DNA from: Marinomonas spartinae
GTDB lineage: Bacteria; Pseudomonadota; Gammaproteobacteria; Pseudomonadales; Marinomonadaceae
DNA: 64,000 bases
Assembly: GCF_900089775.1 (NCBI RefSeq)
Contig: NZ_FLOB01000001.1
Span: 682,001 to 746,000, forward strand
Direction of reading: 5' to 3'
Shown piece by piece: positions 43,364 to 52,395 of this stretch. Every line of letters begins with the position of its first letter. Position 1 is the stretch's first letter. The notes beneath the pieces were generated by a model. That model was given only the letters and a program-made list of their open reading frames with translations, had not been told where the DNA came from and did no database searches. A program made the translations under genes and the position numbers.

Positions 43364-45405
43364 GCCGACATATTACGCTAGTCGGTAATCCGAACACAGG
43401 TAAAACCACATTATTTAACAAGCTTGCTGGTACACGACAAAAGGTGGGTAACTGGGCAGGTGTGACCGTTGATTGTAAAACGGGCTTTTTTTCTTCTGAT
43501 CAACAGCGTGTCGACATGACAGACTTGCCTGGCATTTACAGTTTTGCAACCGAATCCGGTGGTATTGACGAAGCGGTGGCGCGCCGCTTTTTGAATGCGG
43601 GGGATTACGATGTCATTATCAATGTGGTAGATGCCACCAATTTAAAGCGTAATCTCAAGCTAACAAAAGAGTTGATTGCCTTGGGTCGTCCAATGATTGT
43701 CGTCCTGACAATGACGGATTTAGCTCGCAAAATGCGTATTATGCCCGACATTGCGAGTTTAGAGGCCAATATGGGGGTCCCCATTATTGATGGTTACGAA
43801 TTATCGGTGAATGACCTCCAATATCATGTTTGCCATTTAGTAAACGAGTTAAAAGGCAAACCGATAAACGCAGAGCCAAAGCCAATCAAAGATTGGTTGT
43901 CCGGTGTGATGAAGCAGCAGGCAAGGGCACAAAATACCACTGAATTGGTTGACCGTATTGTGCTTCATCCGTGGTTGGGGATTCCTATCTTTTTACTCGC
44001 CATGTATGCCATGTTTGCCTTTGCGATTGGTGTGGGTAACTTATTTGTTGATCCAATTGATTCTCTTGCTGGTTATTGGTTTGTGGCGTTTCCCAGTCAT
44101 TGGATGGCGCAAGTGGGCATCCCTCATTGGCTGATTATCGTCATCGCGGATGGTATTGGCGGTGGGGTGCAGTTGGTGTCTACCTTTGTACCCGTGATCG
44201 GTTGTTTATACATTTGTCTGAGCATTCTTGAAGACAGTGGCTATATGGCGCGAGCGGCCTTTATTATTGACCGAGTGATGCTGTCGATTGGTTTGCCGGG
44301 ACAAGCCTTTATCCCCCTGCTATTGGGCTTTGGTTGTAATGTGACTTCCATTATGTCTACTCGCAGTTTATCGAATCCCAAACAGCGTATGCTCACCATG
44401 GCCATGGCACCCTTTATGTCCTGTAGTGCTCGTTTAGCGGTTTATGTCATGTTCGTTTCTGTTTTCTTTCGGGAGCACGGCGGTTCTTTGGTATTTGGTT
44501 TGTATTTACTGGGTATTGCTATGGCTGTCGGTACGGCATGGATTTTCCGCAAACAGCTTTTTAAAGACGTGCAAGCTAGCTCCTTTATGGAAATGCCTCA
44601 CTATCATCGTCCTCGTTGGGGGAATGTTGGCTTGTCTAGTTGGCACAAAGTTCGAGGCTTTGTGATCCGTGCAGGTAAGACAATTGTGGTTGTTTCTGCC
44701 ATCTTAACAATATTAAACTCAGTGCCTTCGTGGCGCTCTGTTGCAGACGGTGGAAAACCATCGGCCTTGGCAGAGGTAGGACAAGTCATTACCCCCGTTT
44801 TCTCTCCGATTGGTATGGGAGATGGCAACTGGCCTGCTGCTGTCGGTGTTTTTACTGGTGTGCTAGCAAAAGAAGCGGTAGTGGGTACCATGGATGCGTT
44901 ATATACCAATGCGGCAGGGGGCAGTGTAGGAGGAGATTATGTGTCTCCACTGGTAAACCTAAAAGAAGCGGGCTCAATTTTATGGGCAAACCTTAGCGGT
45001 GTAGTGAGTACATTGATCGACCCATTAGGCTTGTCTGCTGTGTCTGAAGCGCAAACCGAAACCACCTTATCGCCAGGACACCAGCGCATGGTGTCGTTAT
45101 TTGATGGCTGGCAGGGCGCCTTCGCCTACCTTGTTTTTGTCTTGCTTTATACGCCATGTGCAGCGGCGATTGGTGCGTTGGTTAAAGAGGGCGGGTTATT
45201 GTGGACGGGGGTCGTTGTTGGTTGGAGCACATCCGTTGCATACGTGGGCGCGGTATACAGTTTCCAGGTACTGACCTTTGCTGACCACCCGATGGAGTCC
45301 TTGCTTTATATCGCCCTTGCCAGTGTATGGATTGTGCTTTTTGTGCTGGGCTTGAAATCGTGGATCAAACCTAAGATGGATAAAAGTATCATAGCGATTG
45401 GCTAA
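43360..45405 (+). CDS. feoB: Ferrous iron transport protein B
   Basis: 681 residues. The N-terminal G domain has G1 GNPNTGKTT and G3 DLPGIYS. The membrane part carries the FeoB gate motifs CNVTSIMSTR and PFMSCSARLAVY. The G4 motif, usually NMxD, reads TMTD (Thr117-Asp120), so the base-reading Asn is absent. It moves Fe2+ across the inner membrane. No feoC follows. It is shorter than the E. coli protein mainly in loops and the C-terminus. Confidence 0.95.
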   Translation: MSRHITLVGNPNTGKTTLFNKLAGTRQKVGNWAGVTVDCKTGFFSSDQQRVDMTDLPGIYSFATESGGIDEAVARRFLNAGDYDVIINVVDATNLKRNLKLTKELIALGRPMIVVLTMTDLARKMRIMPDIASLEANMGVPIIDGYELSVNDLQYHVCHLVNELKGKPINAEPKPIKDWLSGVMKQQARAQNTTELVDRIVLHPWLGIPIFLLAMYAMFAFAIGVGNLFVDPIDSLAGYWFVAFPSHWMAQVGIPHWLIIVIADGIGGGVQLVSTFVPVIGCLYICLSILEDSGYMARAAFIIDRVMLSIGLPGQAFIPLLLGFGCNVTSIMSTRSLSNPKQRMLTMAMAPFMSCSARLAVYVMFVSVFFREHGGSLVFGLYLLGIAMAVGTAWIFRKQLFKDVQASSFMEMPHYHRPRWGNVGLSSWHKVRGFVIRAGKTIVVVSAILTILNSVPSWRSVADGGKPSALAEVGQVITPVFSPIGMGDGNWPAAVGVFTGVLAKEAVVGTMDALYTNAAGGSVGGDYVSPLVNLKEAGSILWANLSGVVSTLIDPLGLSAVSEAQTETTLSPGHQRMVSLFDGWQGAFAYLVFVLLYTPCAAAIGALVKEGGLLWTGVVVGWSTSVAYVGAVYSFQVLTFADHPMESLLYIALASVWIVLFVLGLKSWIKPKMDKSIIAIG

Positions 45406-45421
45406 AATTCGTTTCGAGTTT

Positions 45422-45456
45422 GAAAAGCGATCTAAGTTATAGGTCGCTTTTCCATT
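45422..45456 (+). terminator. Terminator of feoAB
   Basis: GAAAAGCGA and TCGCTTTTC form a 9-bp stem around a 13-nt loop with short inner pairing, followed by CATTTT. Confidence 0.65.
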
Positions 45457-45505
45457 TTGGTTTTATACTAGCGACTTCATACATAGGTCTCTAATAGGAT
45501 TATTT

Positions 45506-46327
45506 TTGCAAGCATATCAGGCACGTTATCAATCTTTTCAGCCAACGTTAACGAAGGCGGGGCAAGAGCAATTTGGATTAAAGTTACAAATCCATAAACC
45601 CTGTTTCGTCTTGTCGGATGACGTGTATGCTTTTGTTGAAGTAAATACCGACTATCCCACTCGGTATCCCATCGTACCTGATGGTACTAATATTTTGTTT
45701 TTCTCTGCGTGTAGAGAGCTATTTGGAGGAACTCAATCTTCCATTTTAGATGTACCTTTAAATGCATTGGATGGACCCTATTTTGGTATCTGGTTTCAGC
45801 CTGGAAAATTGCGAAGTTTTTTTAATGTAGATGTCTCTGAGGTCACTGATCAGCTCGTCCCATTGGATTTTTTAGACAGCAAAGTGTTCTTATCTTTGCA
45901 AGAAGGCTTATATGAGAAAGCATCTTTTAATGATCGTGTTAACTACTGTGAAAATATACTGATAAAGCATACTCGATCGATATCTTTTCCTGATAAATTA
46001 AAACGCGCTCAGAATATTATCTATCAAGAATGTGGCAATATCAGTATGGCGTACTTATCGAGCCAAGTCGGTTGGAGTCATCGTCAGTTGAATCGACAAT
46101 TCCTATTGCATACAGGGCTGACTAGCAAGGCATTTGCTCAGACCATTCGTATTAATCATTTTTTAAAGCGTTGCTCGCAAGGTGATGCTCCGTATCTTCA
46201 TCATGGATTAGATCTTGGCTTTTATGACCAATCGCATCTTCTAAGAACCACGGCTCAGCACAATGTAATGTCGCTTTCTCCTGTTTCCCAGCAATTCATG
46301 TCCAATTTTTACAAGCCTCGCTCCTAG
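45506..46327 (+). CDS. AraC-family transcriptional regulator
   Basis: 273 residues from a TTG with AGGA upstream. The C-terminal ~100 residues hold two helix-turn-helix units, MAYLSSQVGWSHRQLNRQFLLHTG and the weaker LDLGFYDQSHLLRT. The N-terminal ~160 residues are a sensor without a known ligand motif. It lies 50 bp before fabA on the same strand, so it may control it. Confidence 0.8.
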   Translation: MQAYQARYQSFQPTLTKAGQEQFGLKLQIHKPCFVLSDDVYAFVEVNTDYPTRYPIVPDGTNILFFSACRELFGGTQSSILDVPLNALDGPYFGIWFQPGKLRSFFNVDVSEVTDQLVPLDFLDSKVFLSLQEGLYEKASFNDRVNYCENILIKHTRSISFPDKLKRAQNIIYQECGNISMAYLSSQVGWSHRQLNRQFLLHTGLTSKAFAQTIRINHFLKRCSQGDAPYLHHGLDLGFYDQSHLLRTTAQHNVMSLSPVSQQFMSNFYKPRS

Positions 46328-46377
46328 GCAACTTCCATACTCAACGCAACGGGTTCTAAAAAAAGCATGAGGTGAAT

Positions 46378-46869
46378 ATGAGGTTTTCTAACACGGATAT
46401 TATTGCTATGTCAGAAGGGGATTTCTTTGGTGAGGGCAACGCACAATTGCCTAGTGATGAGATGTTAATGATGGATGAAATTTCACATATTGACGATTTT
46501 GGTGGCCAATACAATAAAGGCCTATTGATCGCGAACTTAGCCATTCGTCCTGATCATTGGTTCTTTGCCTGCCATTTTAAAGGAGACCCTGTCATGCCGG
46601 GATGTTTAGGCTTGGATGCACTTTGGCAATTATTGGGCGTGTTTTTGGGTTGGTCTGGTTTACCCGGTAAAGGCCGTGCATTAGGCGTAGCGAAAGTACG
46701 CTTCTCAGGGCAAATTTATCCAGACGCTAAAAGCATTGAATACCAAATTCATATTAAACGTATTATCAAAAAGCCCTTAGGAATGGGGATTGCTGACGGT
46801 TTTGTCTTGCTCAATGGTGACGTGATCTACGAAGCAACGGATCTGAAGGTGGGATTGATAAAAGGCTAG
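46378..46869 (+). CDS. fabA: 3-Hydroxydecanoyl-ACP dehydratase/isomerase FabA
   Basis: 163 residues very close to FabA. The conserved parts are FFGEGNAQLPSDEMLMMD, PDHWFFACHFKGDPVMPG with the catalytic His, GLDALWQLLGVFLGW with the catalytic Asp, and RALGVAKVRFSGQI. It makes the trans-2 to cis-3 double bond for unsaturated fatty acids. fabB is the usual partner but does not follow; the next 376 bp are empty. The ATG at 46378 is favoured by GAGGTG; a GTG two codons earlier is possible. Confidence 0.93.
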   Translation: MRFSNTDIIAMSEGDFFGEGNAQLPSDEMLMMDEISHIDDFGGQYNKGLLIANLAIRPDHWFFACHFKGDPVMPGCLGLDALWQLLGVFLGWSGLPGKGRALGVAKVRFSGQIYPDAKSIEYQIHIKRIIKKPLGMGIADGFVLLNGDVIYEATDLKVGLIKG

Positions 46870-47245
46870 GGCAGAGATCAAAGATATTTGGCATTGAGGT
46901 TTTTAAGTGTTACGTGACAAACACTCTTTTTGGCGTTCAATGCATTGCTAATACCAAGCATCGTAGAATACTAGAACCCTGCTTAAAAATAATAAGTTAG
47001 GAATTTGAGACAAGAGGCCTAACATTGCCTTCATTATTACTTTTCTATGAATGATTATTCACTTCTTGAAAGCCTTTATAAAGTAGCTCTGTAGCGGCTT
47101 ATGAGACTATCTGTTTCTGGTCTTTGTTTATTAGAGAATTATAGGCTTTGTATTTTCATGTAACAGCACCTCGCTATTACGAATCTCTGTTCTACAGTTT
47201 AAGGATCTCATTTCACATCATCAATATCAAGGTGGCGGGTATACC
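46870..47245. other. Intergenic region after fabA
   Basis: 376 bp, no gene or strong terminator seen. AAGGTGGCGGG shortly before 47246 is the ribosome region of the next gene. No remnant of fabB was found by eye. Confidence 0.5.
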
Positions 47246-47812
47246 ATGAAAAAAGCTCTATTATTTACTACTCTTATTTCTATTCCTTCTATCCTTTTTG
47301 CTAATGAATTTGAAGGTCAGCTAACTGAATTAGCTAATACTCAAGTACGAGAACTGGTCTCGTCTCCTAAAGTTATAGAAGCGGTTGAAGTGCAGAATCA
47401 GCGCAATGCGCCTCTATCACAAAGCGATATTGATAATTTAGACCAACAATGGCGTGCAGAAGTAAGTTCTGCTGATCAGCCTCTCATATCTAAAGTGCTT
47501 GGTAATCCGCTATCTGCTTATTTGATGTCTGCCCAGGAAAAAAGTGATGGGCTTTATACTGAGATATTCATTATGGATAACAAAGGCCTTAACGTTGGTC
47601 AGAGTTCCGTTACGTCTGATTACTGGCAAGGAGACGAAGCGAAGTGGCAACAAACGTTTCTCAAAGGGTCTGGCGCCATATATGTTGGTGATGTAGAGGA
47701 AGATGAATCAACGCAAACTTTCCAATCTCAGATTAGCTATACCATTAGTGATCCCAAAACTGGCGAAGCTATCGGGGCAATTACGGTCGGAGTCAATATA
47801 GACCAAATGTAG
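47246..47812 (+). CDS. Secreted Cache-like sensor protein paired with a chemoreceptor
   Basis: 188 residues. The signal peptide is about 1-20 (ILFA-NEF). The remainder looks like a single free-standing Cache/PDC ligand domain. A long first helix (EGQLTELANTQVRELVSSPK) is followed by strands with EIFIMDNKGLNVGQS, SDYWQGDEAKWQQTF and GEAIGAITVGVNID. Such domains are usually the outside part of chemoreceptors or kinases, but this one has no membrane anchor or output domain. The chemoreceptor gene starts 28 bp after it, so it probably binds a ligand in the periplasm and presents it to that receptor. I know no named family. Confidence 0.75.
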   Translation: MKKALLFTTLISIPSILFANEFEGQLTELANTQVRELVSSPKVIEAVEVQNQRNAPLSQSDIDNLDQQWRAEVSSADQPLISKVLGNPLSAYLMSAQEKSDGLYTEIFIMDNKGLNVGQSSVTSDYWQGDEAKWQQTFLKGSGAIYVGDVEEDESTQTFQSQISYTISDPKTGEAIGAITVGVNIDQM

Positions 47813-47840
47813 AAACTGGTCATATTGATAGAGGAATGGT

Positions 47841-49391
47841 ATGAGTATTCGTTATATATTGATTCTAAGCTCTTTTCTGGTTGTAACACTGGCAATGGTC
47901 ATTATGACCGCCATTATGTGGCAAAGCAGTACAGATGCTTTGAGACAGGCAAGCATAAATAGCCACTATAGAACGTCCAATACGATTGCTGATCAGATTG
48001 CGACATCTGTGCGTTTTAAGAAAGAGAGTTCGGTTAGTAAAAAGGTTGGGCCATATCTGGAAGAATCAAAAAATGATTTAAAAGAAGTCAGTGTGTTTCT
48101 CGCTGATGGAGAGTTACTTTACAGCTCCTTGGATGGGAAAGTCGCTCCTATTGCCGTCGACGACATGGCATTTAATGATGGAACAGAGATTGCGCAGCAA
48201 ACGGGAGCCGAGTTATCTCTAGTTACACGTCTAACCTCAGGCAAAAGCGATAGTGTGGTGGGTTATGTTCGCTCAAATTGGCGTTACAGCTCTGTCATTG
48301 CGTTAGAAGAGTCATTATTGACAAAAGCACTGCTGATTGGCGGTGGTATTCTAGTTGTGACTTTACTCGGTTTGTTTTTAATGATTCGTCAGGTTCTAGA
48401 AAAGCCTATCAAGCGTTTTACCTACTTAACAGGGGAGCTATCTTCGGGTAACGGTGACCTATCACAGCGTATTCATTACGATAGTTCTAATGAGTTTGGA
48501 CAGTTGGCACATCATATCAATACTTTTATCGAGAAATTGGAAGGATCGTTTACCGGGCTACAGGGCAGTGCGGAGAAAGTTTCAAATGTGTCTATTAGTC
48601 TTGAGCGCAATGTTGAGCAGCTAGAAGAGAAGATCCGTCTAAGACGTGAAGATATCAAAGAGACTTTAGCTTTGGGCAATGAGCTACAGCACTCTGTAGA
48701 TTCTGTTAAAGAAAGAATCGAAACCGCCTCGGAGTCTTTAGAGCAGGCTGTTGAAGCAGCGCAACAAGGTCAAAGTAAATTGCAGGAGGCGGTTGAAAGA
48801 AATAGGCAACTAGCGAAAAGTACCAAATCGGCCTTCGATATTGCTGATACTCTCAATAAACAAGCTGGTGAAGTCTCCGGCATTCTAGAAATCATCCGCG
48901 ATATTGCAGACCAGACGAATTTATTAGCGCTAAATGCTGCGATTGAGGCGGCTAGAGCAGGCGAAACAGGTCGAGGGTTTGCTGTGGTAGCTGATGAAGT
49001 ACGTTCTTTGGCGGAGAAAACGTCCAATTCAACCGATCAAGTAGAGGACATTCTGACGCAACTTTTGAATTACGCCACTGACCTTGTTGGCTCCATGGAG
49101 CAAGGGTTGGATAACTCTACGGTTTGTGTTGAAGCAACAGAAGAAGCATCTTCTTATATAGAAGATATTATTGAAAAGGTAAGCAACTCTAATCGCTTGA
49201 ACTTAGATGTCGTACAAACGAATCAGCAACAGCATAAATCTATGGAGCATATGTCAAACAGACTGATTGATTTAGATCGGCAAATGGATGACTTGTTTCA
49301 TGATAGTCAGCAAATGACGGAACATAGTAAAGACCTTCTGGAAAATGCAGAGTCTACTAAAGATAGCTTGTCTTCCTTCAGTACGCGCTAA
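47841..49391 (+). CDS. Methyl-accepting chemotaxis protein, partner of the secreted sensor
   Basis: 516 residues. There is a membrane helix at about 5-28, a short periplasmic part (~130 residues), a second helix ([20 protein letters not shown]), a HAMP domain, and a long signalling coiled coil with the tip [21 protein letters not shown]. There is no CheR-binding tail. The reduced outside domain fits with reliance on the secreted sensor encoded just before. Confidence 0.9.
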   Translation: MSIRYILILSSFLVVTLAMVIMTAIMWQSSTDALRQASINSHYRTSNTIADQIATSVRFKKESSVSKKVGPYLEESKNDLKEVSVFLADGELLYSSLDGKVAPIAVDDMAFNDGTEIAQQTGAELSLVTRLTSGKSDSVVGYVRSNWRYSSVIALEESLLTKALLIGGGILVVTLLGLFLMIRQVLEKPIKRFTYLTGELSSGNGDLSQRIHYDSSNEFGQLAHHINTFIEKLEGSFTGLQGSAEKVSNVSISLERNVEQLEEKIRLRREDIKETLALGNELQHSVDSVKERIETASESLEQAVEAAQQGQSKLQEAVERNRQLAKSTKSAFDIADTLNKQAGEVSGILEIIRDIADQTNLLALNAAIEAARAGETGRGFAVVADEVRSLAEKTSNSTDQVEDILTQLLNYATDLVGSMEQGLDNSTVCVEATEEASSYIEDIIEKVSNSNRLNLDVVQTNQQQHKSMEHMSNRLIDLDRQMDDLFHDSQQMTEHSKDLLENAESTKDSLSSFSTR

Positions 49392-49480
49392 TCGCTTCTT
49401 CGAAGAGTACCGAGACAAAGCTAGATTGAAGGAAGAGTTAGAGCATATTTTCGAAAATTAGTTTTAGTTCCCACAGAAAA

Positions 49481-49505
49481 GCACCGCCAGTCGGTGTTTT
49501 TTTGT
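49481..49505 (+). terminator. Terminator after the chemoreceptor gene
   Basis: CACCG and CGGTG with outer pairs surround CCAGT, followed by seven T residues, just before the trpR promoter. Confidence 0.8.
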
Positions 49506-49514
49506 GTCTGTTCC

Positions 49515-49554
49515 TCTTGCTTCCCTATCTCAAAATCTATAACGTACTAGTACG
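49515..49554 (+). promoter_or_regulatory. trpR promoter with Trp-repressor-like operator
   Basis: A -35 element TCTTGC (49515-49520), a 17-bp spacer and -10 TATAAC (49538-49543) run into the perfect palindrome CGTACTAGTACG (49543-49554). The palindrome carries the ACTAGT/CTAG core of TrpR operators. Bound repressor would cover the -10 and start point, giving autoregulation of trpR-trpE-trpG. Confidence 0.6.
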
Positions 49555-49597
49555 CGAATACAAAGTTCTTTTGAAAGAATTACAAAGAGTGCAGCCT

Positions 49598-49828
49598 ATG
49601 CAGGACTTGATCCAGTTTTTATCCGAAGTCGATGATGAAGTGGTGTTGGAGAAGCGTTTAAAAGTACTACTGACACCGAGTGAAATTAGTGAAATGGTGA
49701 GCCGTTTGAAGATCATTGCGTTGTTAGACGAAGGCGTGCCACAGAGAGACATTGCGAAACAATTAGGCGTAGGTATTGCTACTGTGACCCGTGGTTCCCG
49801 AGCATTGAAGGAATTAAAAGAGATATGA
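49598..49828 (+). CDS. trpR: Trp operon repressor
   Basis: A 76-residue, compact TrpR. LTPSEISEMVSRLKIIALL is followed by the helix-turn-helix QRDIAKQLGVGIATVTRGSRAL, which matches the E. coli TrpR reading head. E. coli TrpR is about 108 residues; the shorter N-terminus here is the main difference. The frame is open further upstream, but that stretch covers the promoter and operator. AAGAG lies eight bases before the ATG. It overlaps trpE by 4 bp. Confidence 0.85.
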   Translation: MQDLIQFLSEVDDEVVLEKRLKVLLTPSEISEMVSRLKIIALLDEGVPQRDIAKQLGVGIATVTRGSRALKELKEI

Positions 49829-51234
49829 GTCAATCTAATAAAAAGCCGGAGCGTATCACGCTACCGCGCAAACCTAAGTACATCACTATCAGTTCAGATT
49901 GTGATTTTTTTGATTTATTTAAAAAGGTTGAGAAGCGTTTCGACAACTGTTTTATGTTGGAATCTCTTGGTGAAGAGAGCTTTATTTCCCGCCATTCTAT
50001 TATTGGTTTTGATCCTGAAAAATTGATCTGGGCACAAGACAAGCAGCTGTTTATTCAAGAGCGCGATGGCTCGACAGAAGCTTACGAGTCTGACAATCCA
50101 TACTATTTGCTGCGTGATATCGTGCCTCAGAATATTTTGTCACGAGGCTTTGCAGGTGGGTTAACCGGTTATCTTGGTTACGACAGCATGAATTACTTCG
50201 AGCCTACACTGGATCTGCAATCGAGCGACATGTTTGATGCGTTCCGCTTTGGTTTGTTTAAGGATGGCTTGATCTACGACAAAATGACGGGTGAGCTATT
50301 CTACTTTTATTACGATGACAATCGAGTAGAACTGGTGAACCACATGATGTCAGAACCAACGCCCGAGAATGGGGCTTTTGTGGTCACGCCGGCGGGGGAG
50401 TCCATGAGTAAAAGTGACCACGCCGATGCCGTCGCCAAAGTCAAAAAAGACATTATTGATGGCAAAATCTTCCAATGCGAAGTGGGCTTTAAAATGTGGT
50501 TCGACATGGAAGGCGATACCATTAACTTGTACGAGCAATTGCGAGAAGTGAACCCCTCGCCACAAATGTATTACATCAAGTTTGGCGAGCAAAAAGTCAT
50601 TGGTGCCAGCCCCGAGTTACTATTCCGTGTACGCCAGGGGGAAATGGAAACCTTTCCACTAGCGGGTACAGCAAAACGTGGCGTGGACGAAAAAGAAGAT
50701 GTGGCTTTGGCTCGTGCTTTGTTGAACGACCCCAAAGAAATTGCTGAGCACAATATGATTGTCGATTTACATCGTAATGATATTGGCCGTGTGGCGCGTT
50801 TTGGTACGGTGAAAGTGCGTAGCTTGATGGACATTAAACGTTTCAGTCACGTTCAGCATATTTCCAGTGAGATTGTCGGCATTATGGCAGAAGATCACGA
50901 TATGTTCTCGGCCTTAGCGAGTAATTTTCCGGCGGGGACCTTGACGGGGGCGCCGAAAATCGAAGCCATGAAAATCATCGACGATTTGGAAAATGACGGC
51001 CGAGGCCCTTACGGTGGCGCGGTTGGCCAGTTCTCTTTTAATGGCGATTGTATGTTCGCGATTCCCATTCGTACCGTGTTTGCTAAGGGTAACAAAGCCT
51101 ATGTGCAAACCTGTGGTGGTAATGTATATGACTCAAACGCCGAAGACGAGTATGAAGAAATTCAACGTAAGTTTGCTGGTACCCGCCGTGTACTGGAAAG
51201 CTTTGCGCCAGCGAACCATCAAGCTAAGGTTTAA
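49825..51234 (+). CDS. trpE: Anthranilate synthase component I
   Basis: 469 residues of the chorismate-utilising family. It has the substrate motifs GASPELLFRVRQG, FPLAGTAKRG, EHNMIVDLHRNDIGRVA and TLTGAPKIEAMKIID, and GPYGGAVGQFSF near the end. With TrpG it makes anthranilate from chorismate and glutamine. Aminodeoxychorismate synthase PabB is the alternative, but the coupling to trpR and trpG argues for TrpE. trpD and trpC are not in the window after trpG, so the trp genes are split. Confidence 0.88.
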   Translation: MSQSNKKPERITLPRKPKYITISSDCDFFDLFKKVEKRFDNCFMLESLGEESFISRHSIIGFDPEKLIWAQDKQLFIQERDGSTEAYESDNPYYLLRDIVPQNILSRGFAGGLTGYLGYDSMNYFEPTLDLQSSDMFDAFRFGLFKDGLIYDKMTGELFYFYYDDNRVELVNHMMSEPTPENGAFVVTPAGESMSKSDHADAVAKVKKDIIDGKIFQCEVGFKMWFDMEGDTINLYEQLREVNPSPQMYYIKFGEQKVIGASPELLFRVRQGEMETFPLAGTAKRGVDEKEDVALARALLNDPKEIAEHNMIVDLHRNDIGRVARFGTVKVRSLMDIKRFSHVQHISSEIVGIMAEDHDMFSALASNFPAGTLTGAPKIEAMKIIDDLENDGRGPYGGAVGQFSFNGDCMFAIPIRTVFAKGNKAYVQTCGGNVYDSNAEDEYEEIQRKFAGTRRVLESFAPANHQAKV

Positions 51235-51245
51235 GGGAAGGTAAC

Positions 51246-51908
51246 ATGAAAGTTTATATTATCGACAACTACGATTCCTTTACTTACAACCTATATCAGT
51301 TTATTGGTGAAGTGTTGGAAACCGAAAAAAGTCGTGGCGATATCAGCGCCTTCGAAGTGATCGTGAAGCGTAATGATGAAGTGACCTTAGACGACATTCG
51401 CGATGCGGCGCCCGATCGCATTATTATTTCTCCAGGGCCGGGTTCACCAGACGATAAAGCATATTTTGGTGTGTGTGCCGATGTGATTTTAGAATTTGGC
51501 AAAACCATTCCCTTAATGGGGGTTTGCTTGGGGATGCAGGGTATTTGTCATGTATTCGGTGGTAAGGTTGTGAAAGCGCCCTTACCAATGCATGGGAAGA
51601 CTAGTCCGATTACCCATAATGGACAAGGTATCTTCCATGACATTCCAGACCAACTAGAAGTAATGCGTTACCATTCTTTAATTGCCGAAGCGGAAAGCTT
51701 TCCTGAGGTGTTAGAAGTCACCGCGTCGGTTGGCGACTTGCAACTAGCGGATTTTAATAATCTAGCAAGGATCCATCAAGGCGGGCAATTCGAGCTGATG
51801 GGTGTGCGCCATAAGGAATACCCGATCCAAGGGATTCAATTCCATCCAGAATCCTTTGCGACAGAAGGCGGTAAGGATTTGATTAAGAATTTCTTATTTC
51901 AGGTTTGA
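51246..51908 (+). CDS. trpG: Anthranilate synthase glutamine amidotransferase component II
   Basis: A 220-residue class I amidotransferase. It has VYIIDNYDSFTYNLYQFIG, ISPGPGSPDD, the nucleophile Cys in MGVCLGMQGICHVFGG, and the catalytic His-Glu in IQFHPESFATEGG. It supplies ammonia to TrpE. It starts 11 bp after trpE and is the last gene before a terminator. Confidence 0.94.
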   Translation: MKVYIIDNYDSFTYNLYQFIGEVLETEKSRGDISAFEVIVKRNDEVTLDDIRDAAPDRIIISPGPGSPDDKAYFGVCADVILEFGKTIPLMGVCLGMQGICHVFGGKVVKAPLPMHGKTSPITHNGQGIFHDIPDQLEVMRYHSLIAEAESFPEVLEVTASVGDLQLADFNNLARIHQGGQFELMGVRHKEYPIQGIQFHPESFATEGGKDLIKNFLFQV

Positions 51909-51935
51909 TAGGAAAGACATAGTCTTTGATACGAT

Positions 51936-51972
51936 AAAAAGCAGCGTTCGGTTATAGGCACTGCTTTTTTTT
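51936..51972 (+). terminator. Terminator of trpREG
   Basis: AAAAAGCAG and CTGCTTTTT pair around a 16-nt loop, followed by more T residues. Confidence 0.75.
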
Positions 51973-51984
51973 TGAATTGAAAAT

Positions 51985-52016
51985 ATAGTCTTAAAGCTAT
52001 ATAGTTTAAAGGCTAT
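51985..52016. promoter_or_regulatory. Tandem palindromic repeats, probable HigA operator
   Basis: ATAGTCTTAAAGCTAT (51985-52000) and ATAGTTTAAAGGCTAT (52001-52016) are adjacent near-copies, each an imperfect dyad with ATAG/CTAT ends. They lie 23 bp before higB, a normal place for autorepression by HigA or the complex. Confidence 0.6.
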
Positions 52017-52038
52017 TATTTTATGTAAAAGGGAATTT

Positions 52039-52395
52039 ATGTGGAGTATAGAAACAACGGATGTGTTCGATGAATGGTTTGAAGCTCTGGACGATATTGA
52101 TAAAGAAAACGTGTTGGCAACATTGCTTTTGCTACAGCAAAAAGGACCGCAATTATCTAGGCCTTATGCAGATGCTGTGAATGGCTCAAAGTTCGCTAAT
52201 ATGAAAGAGCTAAGGACGCAAAGTAAGGGGAACCCTATACGCTCGTTCTATGCATTCAATCCAAGCAGAACTGGTATTTTATTGTGTGCTGGAGAGAAAA
52301 CAGGGAAAGATAAGCGATTTTATGAACAGATGATTCCAGTTGCTGATAAAGAATTTGAAAAGCATCTACTGGATCTAAAAAGTCGAGGTGAGTAA
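52039..52395 (+). CDS. higB: HigB-type RelE-superfamily toxin (Gp49-like)
   Basis: 118 residues of the phage-derived Gp49-like family. WSIETTDVFDEWFEALDD opens the protein, LSRPYADAVNGSKFANMKELR is the typical core with the LRP/KELR strand, and IRSFYAFNPSR and KDKRFYEQMI follow. HigB toxins cut mRNA on the ribosome. As in higBA systems the toxin is first and the antitoxin gene overlaps its last base. Confidence 0.9.
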   Translation: MWSIETTDVFDEWFEALDDIDKENVLATLLLLQQKGPQLSRPYADAVNGSKFANMKELRTQSKGNPIRSFYAFNPSRTGILLCAGEKTGKDKRFYEQMIPVADKEFEKHLLDLKSRGE

